A stretch of DNA of 64,000 nt from Xestospongia bergquistia (lineage: Eukaryota; Porifera; Demospongiae; Haplosclerida; Petrosiidae): the NCBI GenBank assembly GCA_963965975.1, contig OZ014415.1:5771001-5835000 (forward strand). Direction: 5' to 3'. A program made the position numbers and the translations under genes. Under the pieces are notes generated by a model. The model was not told the origin of the DNA, searched no databases, and saw nothing but the letters and a program-made list of their open reading frames with translations. This document shows positions 36,494 to 50,000 of this stretch, piece after piece. The first letter of the stretch is position 1. Every line of letters begins with the position of its first letter.

Positions 36494-39400
36494 TTACATT
36501 CTTATAATTGGAAAATTTCTTTGTCTTGTAATTTGTGGGTACGCCAGACACACCTCCAAACACTGAGACAATACCTAGTAAACAAAAACAATATATCATA
36601 TCATATCATATCCATATCATATATCATATTATATCATATATCATATCATATATCATATTATATCATATATCATATCATATATCATATTATATCATATATC
36701 ATATCATATCCATATCATATTATATCATATCACATGTGATATTATGCATGTATGGTCTATTATAGTTTGGTATAATATTATGTCATCAACAACAAATTTA
36801 AAGATATTTGACTACTTTTGGACTAAAATTAGATTTATTTCTCTAAATTTATTCATAGGTGACTTGAGAATTTTAAATTTGAATAATTAAGTTAAACAAT
36901 TAATGTTAAATTGATGCAAAGATATTTATAGTTAATGAGTTACTTCACAACAAAAACATATTATCCAATCTTTAAAACATTTTGGCCAAATGATTAAAAT
37001 AGTGTGAGACAAAAGGTATATAAGTGTTGGGTGTGGTCAATAATGATGATATTATATAAATTTAAAGAGTTAACTATCACATTATATCTTTATGTGATAT
37101 ATAATAGATACTTACATCTCTTGTCTCTTGAGGTAGTATAACTCCATCATCAATGAGATGAGATGAGAATGATGTCACATCATCAGTTAATCTAAAGACA
37201 GTATTAAATATATTAGGTATATATGTTACAGTAAGATTGTCTAAATAGGGATTTTGTGAAATCCCTGAAACTTTCAGGGAGTTTGTGAAATCACTATTTC
37301 ACTTAGGGACTTCATAAATTCACTAAAAACTCTAGTGATTTCATGAAATCACTGAATGTGATATATTGGTAGAAAAGTCAGCATTGTTTAAGTGTTGTAA
37401 GGAAGTTTATTCATAAATGATTACAATGTTAAAATAACAATCTGAAATTGGTATGATTAGTTTTAATATCTGTACACAATTCTCAATTCTTATTATCACA
37501 ACTGAGACTGCTGTGACACCTGCTGTTACAAAGTCTCTTTGCTTTATAACACTTGCATTGCTGATGATGTCGTAGGTGCTATTACAACACATTAAAGGAA
37601 GTTTGAACTGCTCTGAACTATGTATGATAAATCCTCAGAGTAGTCATCAAAGCTATGGATGTGATTACACAGATTTCTTTGATTGCAAAAACTATTGACA
37701 CCTCAACCTGTGTAAGACTACATTAAAGGAAGTATTAACTGCTCTGAACTATGTATGATAAATCCTCAGAGTAGTCATCAAAGCTATGGATGTGATTACA
37801 CAGATTTCTTTGATTGCAAAAACTATTGACACCTCAACCTGTGTAAGACTACATTAAAGGAAGTATTAACTGCTCTAAGACTACATTAAAGGAAGTATTA
37901 AAGGAAGTATAAACTGCTCTGAACTATGATAAATCCTCAGAGTAGTCATCAAAGCTATGGTATTATTTCCAGCTGAATTACTGTTTCATCAAAGATGTCT
38001 CATTGTGGTGATTGTCCATGAAAATCTGTAATAAAGAATTGTGTACAGATATTAAAACTAATCGTATATTTATGAATAAACTTCCTTACAATACTTAAAC
38101 AATGCTGAATTTCTACCAATATATCACATTCAGTGATTTTGCGAAATAACAAGAGTCTTATTTCAGTGATTTCATGAAATCACCAGGGTTTTTAGTGAAT
38201 TTATGAATTCCCTAAGTGAAATAGTGATTTCACAAACTCCCTGAAAGTTTCAGGGATTTCACAAAATCCCTATTTAGACAATCTTACTGTAACATATACA
38301 ATCAATGATCTCAATCCATCCAGTTATACATCATGATCCATTTGTCTATCCATTTATAAAAGCTAATTTACAAGTACATACCTTTGTAACAATTTGCTTT
38401 TCTCAATTTCATCTTCCTATAGTGTAGAGAAAATAACATTGTATTATTTCAGTTGAAACATAGTCATTAAAGATATTACTATTATTATAAGTCATTCACA
38501 ATGTCCAAATAAATAGGAATTAAAGAAAATTTATAGACTATTACTGTAAATAAGATTCAGTATACACAATGTAATGATATGTTTTAAATAATTATAGACA
38601 TGTATTTATTTGGTATACTTGTTATTAGAATACAGTGATACTTACAATGTTGTTCATAGCTGACATGAGATGCTCTGGAGAAGCCACACCTACTCTGGCA
38701 TGAGGCCACGAGAAGAGAAAGTTAGGACTCATAGCTCGACCACACTACAAGTGAGAACAGATTATATTACAATGCGATTATAGCAGTATGGTTCTACTCA
38801 CGAACCATAGCATAGCTGCTGGGTCCATAACTACCACCTAATAACACTGTCAGCTTTGGAACCTGTGAATAATATACACTTAGAATGATGTCTAGAGACC
38901 TAAAATTTACACTGTTCTCTCTGAGTAGCCTAAGTGACAGGGTAAGTTTTTTGTCATTCAACATTAATTCTTCCATTGGAAATATGAGCACTTCTAATTT
39001 CAAGCAAACACATTGGAGAACATATACTATTTGTTATAAATAACTACAATGTGTTCTTCATTAAATTATTTATATAATAATGATCTAGACAAGAATAAAC
39101 TTGTGTAAATGAATATGTCTATCTTGTATAAAAATGGAGTCACTTAAGCCCCAAAGCCAATGCTTCAAAAATAAAGTTTTTTATTAAATTTAGTTTGTGG
39201 TTTTCTCTTAAATCATAAGTTGAGAATGACCTGTCATTATTTCAACTATAGCTATGTAAATAACACAACCATGTATGTACAGGAGGACTTGGCTGCTTCT
39301 ACATGTATGTAACCGTAATTGTTATTATAAATAGTAACACAAGTCATATGTTACTATTTTTAGCATTTAAACAGGCCTAGGGTAAAGGCCACGGAAATTC

Positions 39401-41001
39401 ATTAATAATGTAATTTCTTAATACATTCAGAAACTTTTTATGTCTTTCATGTTGTGCAGATCCTCACCTGTGAACAGCTTACGACAGCCATCATTTGTCC
39501 TCTAGCCCTTGCAATTGTACCACTATTACCTGTATGTGATAAAAACTCATCATCTGATGGTGTATTCTGTAGGAATATAATGGGGATGCCCCTCATATCA
39601 CAGAGTCTAACGAAATGAGCTCCTTTTGTTGCTGAGGTTGTGTCCAATACTCCATTGTTAGCAATGATACCAACTAAATAACTAAAAAAATAATTGTAAG
39701 ATCATATACTTAAGGAGTTAAAATTTAACAACAACTACTAATGTATTACATTGATGCATTGATACATAGGATAATTTTCATAGTTACAAATGTCTGCTTT
39801 ATATACAGGCATCTCTCATAAGTAGTATTCTAAATCAACAATAATTCTTAGCATATTAGATGCATCAATAATGAAGTAGTTTCTATGATCACAAAATGTC
39901 TGTTGTCTCTACTATGTAAGATGCTAAAGTAAGAGCACAGCATGATTCAGGTCTCATGTTAGTACTGCTCTCTAAAGCTACATGGTATATATGTGTATAA
40001 AGAGGTTTTGTATTTTTTTCAATTACTAGCATCAATATCCCATGATAATTACCCTACAAGTGTTGTACTTGAAGAAGATAACCAACGCACACAAGCCAGA
40101 CATATTGACAGGCCTGTATCAATATGTGGATATACTTCCTTTTTCAAAAAGGACAGTCAACAAATTAATCATAGTATAATGGGTTGTCTATAAGGTTTCA
40201 TACATTTTGTCCAATTTCCTTCAAAGAGAAGGACTATTGAAAGTTGAAAGTTTTTATAATGAAGGAAAACAACAATCAAATGTCTGAGGACATTTGTGAC
40301 CTTGAAACTTGTCCTCTGTCCTGAACATAGAGGATATCCTCAGTTCTGAACATAAGAGAATATTATCAGTCCTGAACATAAAGGATATCACCAGTCCTGA
40401 ACATAGAGGAATATTCTCAGTCCTGAACATAGTTTAGTCAGTACGATAAATTACAGTTAAGTCATATCCAAATCACAAAGGGAAGGGAAGCCATGCAAAA
40501 TTACATTAACCCCCTCCTCTAACTCCGACAATGTTCCTATCTTATGATAACATCTTAAGGAGAGATTCCAATATAATAAGAAGTATATGAATATACTAAA
40601 AGTTGTATTATCTATAATAGTATCATAATTAGACATGGCTGAGTCATTATCAAACTATTATCACGTATTGGGAAATATTCTATACCATAAATGTTACAGG
40701 ATGTGCCACTATATAGTACACTAAATGACAGCTAAATTTCCCCTTTTAAAATCGATGTGATAATCCATACAATCTAACTTCAAAAAGGAAGGAAAACAAA
40801 GCTGGAAACATAAGCTAATACATAATTATGATGTCATCTTTAATAACTATATTAAAAGTTAGGATATGATGATATAAGTATTGCTATCATTTTAGCGTTT
40901 TATACAATTTTTCATTTGTAAACAATTTCTTGAATTCTTTTTCTGACACCAAAGATGCTCTTTAATTCAAAAGCAAAATTAAATCAGCAAAGTATTAAAA
41001 C

Positions 41002-41057
<56 letters not shown>

Positions 41058-44000
41058 TAACAAGCTAGTTAATATTCATTATCAGATGTGTGTGTGGTAT
41101 CATAATTATATTATTTGTACTTGTATTATTCAAATTCAAATTTTAAATTTCATTACCACTAGATCAGTGTTATGACTATATTTGGTTGATAGCAATAATT
41201 AACACAATATAAACATACTATTGTATTGTGGGTGGAGCTTTTACTTACCCATTTAGTTGTGCAAATCCACAAATCAAATTTTCACCAAATTTCTCTTTAA
41301 AAGGATGAAAAGCACTCTTGTCTACTAAACGGGCTATTATCTATTGAAAGAGAATAAGATAATTATTAATGAAGACAGCAATATTATTATAAATTACATG
41401 TGGAACAATTATAGTATTATAATTAGCAGAGACAACAGTAGTGTTTAAAGTAACAGAGATAATAGAAGAATACATATGTGATGAAATGTATCAAATATAA
41501 TAGAAATTCTATAAGTGATAAATATTGCAACAACTAGTGAAGATTTCTGAGATAATAAAGATTACACAATTGACATAATATACCAAGATTAAAAAAAGGA
41601 GATATTAAGTGATTAATTTAGCATTATAATTTAAATACGATAATAGTACATATTACTGTGACAATATAAAGACTTAGTTCTTACTTCCATCATAGGCCAC
41701 TCTCCTTCATTACCAGGGATTATCGATACTAACTCTTCCACTAAATACAATGGAGGCTCTTAAGTAAGAAAGAAAAATATACAATTAATAATCAATTCTA
41801 CAGGTATATTTACGAAGATGAAGAAAACCATGTAGATTTCAAAATAGTCATAAATGAGTGTGCTGATACTTCCTTTAAAACAATCAATAAATGAATATCC
41901 CTGAATGTTGGGTAGTATTAAATTAATCACATTTTATTATTAATTCTTATGGTACTTCTCTCGTACGTGACAACAGCAGTTCTATAATAGCAATGATTTT
42001 CTTATAAAGAAAGACCCAAATGTAAATTAAATAGCAACAAATACAAATTGGGTAAGAGTCTCATTCAATGCATACATGTACAGACAATTAGCATATCATT
42101 ATCTTTTGTGTACTACCAAGACTGTCCATATTATAATAATAGAGACGACTTTGTGGTAAGCTAACACTTACTAGAGTAAGACCATATAAATGTGTGATGT
42201 CAAATGATAAGCCTTAAATGTGGCGTGATGTAGTATACCACAAAGTAACAAAGTACTTGGTATATTAAGGTGTCAATGCAGCCAGATAACATCCAATTTT
42301 ACCAGTCATTATTTCATAATGTGATGTACTAACTCACTTACATAAAGCCTTACATACACTACAGTAGACAACTATAAGGACAGCAGCCATTAACATTAAA
42401 GACTACAAGCAACCAATCCCTAAATGTGACTAAGTGGTCAAGTTTAAATTTTCTAAAATTACTACAAAGGGACCGATGCATCACGACAATTTAAATGTGA
42501 GTGGGTGACCTGGTCATGCTTTCAACTATATCTGGAACACTCAAGGATAACACCTAAGATAATGATATAATGAACGAATATTAGTTAAATGGATGAATTG
42601 TTGCATAATGTTTTGACATCAAGCGTAAACAGAAAACATGAGTGATAAAAGAACAATTATTCTAATTATTATGTCCCTTCAATTTACAATATTAAGAGTG
42701 GATTTTGTTAATTACAGCTGTGACTATCTAGTATCATCAATCAGTGTGTTATCTAGTTATCAGATCAACAATGAGTACTTGTACAACATGCAATTATTTA
42801 ATCTTCATTGTAATCAAGAATGAATTATGAATAGTAGTAATTAATAGGCTTATCATTAAATTGATAACTAGATGATAATCTGATCTGTTATAGTATTGTT
42901 AATTAAAATAACAAGCAACATATTAGAATAATTACACTCATTAATTTAACTTTAACAATTGTAATAAATATGAAGAGTATAATAAAACATTAAGGGTTAT
43001 TAAGAACCTGTCTTTGAAATTCTCTAATAGTCAGATGGAACAATATTCTAAGGCATTATTAGAGTAACATAAACGCTTCCTCTAGTCCTAATGTCAAATT
43101 GAAAGAAACTATGGAGATACTTCAGATGATTACTTCAATAGCTGTTAATTTTCCTTCTTTCAATATGTTGATTTGATTTGACTTGTTTATTTATAGAACC
43201 CAATGTATTATCAAAACATTGTACGATGACAAACAAAATATTGAAACTCATTAACTAAACACTCAAACAAATCTGTTTATATATCCTTATATTACAGACA
43301 TATTGTGTACTGTAGTATTGTTATATTATATAGCTCCAATGCAAGTAAACTCCATGTATATAATAACCTTATGTATTACATTGTATTCACTGCTCTTTGT
43401 AGAATTGAACCCATATCTAACTTTTTAATCAAACGTTTTAATAGACAGTCCCTTACAGCAAGTCAATACTTCACTTTGTTAGTATTATTAAAGTCACTTA
43501 AACACGTTGTCTAGTCTTAATGTCTCGTCTTTCAAACTGAAAGAAACTGAAAGAAAATATTGAGATGCTTCAAATGCTACTTCAAATGTTACTAAGAGGA
43601 AGGTCCTTATTTAGATAGTGAAATACGTGCAATTATCTAGGATTTCCATATGCTCTTGTGCAGTATTGTAAGATTTCATGTAATATATTTGTCCTGTTGT
43701 GCTATCACGTAGGATTTCCACAATAAAAGGGACTTGTCACTGTGCCTTATGAACCGAGTGAATCCTGACCACCAAACATGTATTGTGGTTGTATTTTGAT
43801 GGCTTTGTTAGTTCAAAAAACATAGTAACTGATTGTTGTTGCATGCACTTGTCACGAGCATAATATATACCCCAACAGTCTAGTATATAGAAAATTTAAT
43901 TTGTAATAACAAAAATTTCATAAATGTATTAACACATTCATATTCCAGACAAAATCAATTGAACAATGTCTGTTGCTCATGACAACGTTACATACAATTA

Positions 44001-47000
44001 GTTCTTGTCACGCATTGAAGCCAACTATCTCTTAAGAACAACAATACTAAATGAACAACAATATTTGTCAGGATTGTTGTAGTAATACGATGACCAAAAT
44101 TAGATTATAAGTGAGTATTTAATAAAATGAGTTGATACCTAATCAATTACGAAAAGCAATTAGTTTGTTGTCTGTGTCAACTTATTAAGGCTAATGAACT
44201 TAATAATTGGTTTCAGATAAAAGGGTCTGTGTTTGTTACCTAGTACAGGACTACCAGCACATTGTATATGTTAACTTTGTTGTTATAAGGTTATTGGAAT
44301 AATGTGTGAAATACTACACATAAGGTTATCTAGTTTTCTTGTAAAGAGTGTAAAACTTCTGATAGTACTTTAATCTCTATTAGTGTTATCATACTATATC
44401 TCACTACTATAGGCTGTAGAGAGTAAATACTAATAAACTATATTGTTAATTATAGTAAACATTTGACAATACTATGTACTACATTAACGAAAACTTGAAA
44501 TAATTGTTATCAGAACACATCTTGTAATCAGGAGAAATCTGGATATTAAAGCAGTAAAGATTATAAAACTCTAAGTAATTGTAATAATAAATTGGTAAAG
44601 ATCAGTTTCAAGGTTATTAGCAAAGACAGGATGTTTCTAGTAGTTATAGTGTGTAATAGTTATAGAGTGTAATAGGCAGTTATAAAATGAAATAATGGTA
44701 TTACATAATGGGAAATATGTACTATAGGGTCAAGAAAGTATTACGTTGAGAATTATGTACTAAAGGAATTGAGGTCAGTCCTGTTTTATAGATATGCTTT
44801 TTGGTCAGAGAGTTACATATTTGATCTTTAGTGCAAAAAGCATGAGTGTGTGGTGTAAAGGTTTATGAGCTAAGGTAAATAGTATATAATTCACTCACAG
44901 TATTGACATAGATAGACAGGGATTATATTAATATTGTACTATCTGTAGTATTAATAAGAATATTTCATCATAAATGAGGTTATAATGATGTTAGATATGA
45001 TCGTTACTTTTGGCAAGCCTACTAATCACAAGATTGGGACTTACTTGCTTAGTTACAAGATTGACGCTCTCTTGTTCATTATCTCACGGAAAATGCATGC
45101 ATTCACTTCTTGAATTTATAATATCATTTTCTCCAAAAAAGTCTAATATAATTATGATGATTCACTTCCTTAAGTTATGGACTTTTTCCTGTCATGACAT
45201 TGTCCATTATATTATAATATGTTAATTATTATTATTGTCATATGTAGACTCCTGACTTTATAGATTATCCCTATTGCTTAACTGTCATAAGATACACTTC
45301 CTGGTAGACAAACTAGATCCTTTATTATAATCATATAAATATATGTTATATACAAAGGATTCTATTGAATTTATTGAACAGAGCATCGAAGGTATGAAGT
45401 TTGACAACTCAATACAAACCATATTATTGAGATACATAACTGACTTCTATAATACAACACCACACATGAGATTATCAAGTGTTCCTGAGAGATTTATAAA
45501 TGTTTGAGAACATTTATAAAACTTTCTGGACTACTTATAAAGATTGGTATGATATAAAATCAAGCAATTTCATTAGTCGGTTTTCTACAAACATGGTAGA
45601 ATATCATTTATTAAATCAAGACTATCTCAGTTTCCTCAATATGAATTACATGGATAAAGAATAATTAACAAATAACAAACTACTTGAGGTTATCTATTTC
45701 ATAACATTGGCATTTAGTGGTATGAAGTACTCTTTAATACTATTAAGGACATTATGTAATATTTGAGGATGTAGAAGCCATTCTACAACACTTATATGAT
45801 TGCACAACAAACAATTTGTTTGTCATCAGTAATAGAAATATATTATTATAAAAGTACACTGAATTACATGGCATTAAAATATTGCTACAATATTAGAACA
45901 AGTACTATACAACAGTAAAAATTAGCACAGTATTATAACAAGTGCACTATATTGTTATATAAAATATTAGGTAATTCAAAGATAATTTAAAATTAATTCA
46001 AAGATAATTCAAAGGTAATTCAAAGATAATTCAAAGGTAATTCAAGGATAATTTAAAGATAATTCAAAGGTAATTCAAAGATAATTCAAAGATAATTCAA
46101 AGATAATTAAAACTTTACTGTACATTGTACAAGTGGTTACTTTTAGTCAGCAAAATAATTGAATTAGTCAACCACATTGCTTTATATGTACAATAGGTGG
46201 GTGTATGGAAAGAAACCAGATTGAGTCTGTAGGTGGCCAATAAGTTCAACAAATAATTAATGGTAGCCATTTAGAGTAGAATAAGAACACACACCACACA
46301 GAGATCACAGCATGACGTAGTGTAAATTTGTCATTAAGGTGTGTAGTGTCGTGTTTGTTTATCTCAATATAGTCACCTTGTGATATTTATAGGATATGTT
46401 TACAGGTTGGGTTGTTAGTGTTGAGTACACAAAGTGTAACAGGTCATTTAGTTTAATACTAAATTAACTTATAGACCATAGCTCCTAAATAAAATGTCTT
46501 AACTATTATATAGCAACTTTAAATTAACTATTAGTAGTGGACTTTGAACATAGGAAGGAATGCTTATTAGATTTTCCACATAGGATGTAATAGTTGCTGG
46601 ACTTTGAACATAGGAAGTAATGCTTATTGGAGTTTACACATAGGACTGAATGGTTACTGGACTTTGAAGTAATGCTTATTAGAATTTGCACATAGGACTG
46701 AATGGTTACTGGATTTTGAACATAGGAAGTGGAGTTTGCACATAGGACTGAATGGTTACTGGACTTTGAACATAGGAAATAATGCTTATTGGAGTTTGCA
46801 CATGAGAGATTGTATACAATAATTTTTATGTGAGGATGTAAAAGAAATAGCTTATAACTTCAAGAATACCACTGTTGTAAGAAATACAAAAATATGAGGG
46901 ATTTAATAATTGTATCAAATTAACTCTGCATTATGTTGATTCAATTATAGAGAGTATTGTTAGACACTTCATACAAAGAAATAGAATGAAAGTAAAATGT

Positions 47001-50000
47001 GTCAAGTTTGTTATTGATTTAAGAATGCCACAAAAGGAATTAAAGTTTTATCATTTCCTTCTGGTTTAGTTTGTGGTTATTTCATGCATTCTTTATGGTT
47101 TGTAATATACAACTGAATATATGGCAATGTATCAATGGTAGTTATAGTTACATGAGGCAATATAGTAGTGAGCATGCTGTGGTTACCAACACACACAAAT
47201 TGTGGTTTTCTCAGAAACCAAATAAATTTTTAAAACAACCAACCAGGATCAGATCTAGTGGTTTCTACACATCTCTTCATGTTGAGTGACTCTACTATAT
47301 GTCTTGTGGTTAGCATGGCAACCTCCTCTGATGATGCAAAATGATCAGTACAACCACTTATTGCACAATGGACATCAGCACCACCTAATGCCTCAGCATC
47401 AATAGTCTCTCCAGTCGCAGCCTAAAGTAATAAAGTGTTAATTTTAAAATGTGCTAAAGGTATGTGTGTATTCATTATGGGTTTGGTTCACAACTTCAAT
47501 GTCAACTCCAATAATACCCATTCCCATAATGCCAACTCTCATAATGTCAATTCTCATAATGTCATTCCCAAAATGTCAACTCTCAAACAGTCAATAAATC
47601 AAAATGTCTATATATCAAATGTCAATTAAACATCATTTAATGACTGTTGATTATGTAACTATTATATATAAACAGACAATTAAAATAGTGTTATGGTTGA
47701 AATTTCTATACATACTGACATTTTTGACATTTTGGGACTAGACATCTGGATCTGGTAAATGGGCTTCATAATTTTTGAGAGTTGATATGAATTATAAAAT
47801 AATTAGGTCATGTCATAATAGCATCTACCTCAACATTCTGATGCAACTACTTACTTGATATCATTGACATTATGGGAGTTAACATACTGACACTAATAAT
47901 GTATTATTCAATGAATGGACAGATGGATTGATGAGTAAATGAATGAATGAGTGGATGGATGTTTGTTATACTCTTTCCAATAAAGGTGTCAAGATTTTGT
48001 ATGATATTCAACAATCTGTTCTATGTAAGTATTCAGTATTGATAGTCTAAATTAAACCAATCACAATATCATTGACATCATTATCATTTATGGAAACTAT
48101 GACTTGTTGCATGACATGTCCAGCAATTTACAGAATGTAATATTGTCTGTGGAGTCTAAACAATTCTCAAATTGATGGAATTCAATTGTTGGGTCTGAGA
48201 AACGGGCTTCATAATCACATATTTTAATTTGCCAGCGGAGGAGTGCAGTCATGTCTTATCAATAAAGAGCTCACTACAACAATATACTATGTTATATGGA
48301 TATGAGTATTAATGTGTTGATTCAACAATCAATTTATTTATCAATTTAATTAGCAACAGTTTATATGCATTACTAATTATGTTTAGTTTAATATATGGTA
48401 ACGTCTGTAACTAAATATAAACAAAGGCAATTGTTTCATTGTCATTATCGTGACAGGACAATAGTATTAAAGAATACTCCTATTATGGAGATGTGTATAG
48501 TAGTGGATTAGTAATGTTAAGAGAGAGTACCAGATATAACAAAGCTTAACAAAGATAGTTAATTATTACTGAACCTGACAATTAAATAAGATTGTACTGC
48601 CTTAAAAACATAAAATGGCAGACACTTCATGATATATTATGACACAACTAATAGGTTGACTCAGGTTGTTAACAGTGCTGCTTCCCTAAAGTTAGCTATC
48701 TATAAGTTCATGTATATCGATCACCTTGACAAGTGGAGGCCCTGCAAGATAAAGTGATCCAGTGCCTTTAACAATAACTGCTTCATCTGACATTGTAGGT
48801 ATGTAAGCACCCCCAGCAGTACAAGGACCACACACTACAGCTATCTAAAGATAGGGCATAAAAATTAGGAACAGTTAAATTGTCTGGAATTAATTTTCAT
48901 GGCTTACTTGAGGAATTCCTTGAGCTGAGAGCACAGCTTGATTCCTAAATGCTTTACCACCATGCTCTTTGTCTGGAAAGATATCAGCCTATTAAACAGA
49001 TATATTAAAGTGCATCATATATCAACTAATATCTGTAATACATCTTCATGCAACATAGCAATTATATCAGTCATGTTAATAATTAAGATTTGTTGTTGAT
49101 TTTAACATGTTTACAATCACAGAACAGTATTGGTGGTGGTAATTATTGCAATCCTAATATGTACACATATACATTTTGAGACTGCTTCTTTCAGACATTC
49201 CAAAAATTAGACAAAATTTAATAACAATTACAGACAAATGAAATAAACATAAACAATATTAGAAGACCAGGAATGCATCAAAATACATTAGAACATCAGT
49301 TTATGGATTAACATGGTGCAAAGAAGTTAATTATTACATTTAGCCAGCCAAAAACAAAGAGACAGCAGTGATGTTTACAACTACACGGCCACCTGCTGGA
49401 CCAGACAAAAGACATAGTTTTCCCCTTCCACAATGGTTTATATTTAGATCAATTAGCACTTACTAAACCTAATTAACAACCATATATGGTGTAATGTATA
49501 CAAGATGTTTATGTTTATGAGTTTTGCAGGTCATTATTTGTACAGGTGGCGTATCAGAATTTCCCAACCACATAATGCAATAGATGACATTTAATGGAAT
49601 AATCAGATCTTTATTATTGATAGTTAGTACTGTATTTAATAATTACTGTTAAATCTGAGAGACCACAACAACTGAAATGTTAGTCTTCAACAGAACCCTT
49701 ACAAATGGAGGCTATTAACCAGCTGGTATTGACAGTGAGAGAGTGGAAGTTTGTCATCACTCAATGTGATTATATCCCTCATTCTCATTAAGCTTAAATG
49801 GTAATGACCCCAGCCACATCAAAGGACGAGTAGGTAAATATTATTGCCCTCTAAGTTTTGAAAGACGTTTCATTTACTAACAAAGCATCATTATGTGTGT
49901 ACACAATAAAGTTGTTATGATGATTGGCACTGTACTCAATGCATAATAAGTGCCTCTACTCTTTTCTTATTCATCTATCCATCCATCCATTCATCCACCC

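Larger units (their letters stand above)
41757..47268 (-). other. Largest intron of MCCC2-like gene (5.5 kb)
   Basis: No convincing exon of a nested gene was found. It holds a relic satellite monomer near 42566-42602, a diverged local duplication (43010-43140 resembling 43420-43580) and two minisatellites. ORFs here, such as 42638-42823, 43305-43514 and 45010-45225, lack domain signatures and look like chance. Confidence 0.6.

Noticed and set aside
43010-43580. Local duplication (CTAGTCCTAATGTC / CTAGTCTTAATGTC regions)
   Set aside because: Similarity is real but low and patchy; boundaries and type could not be defined well enough for a feature.
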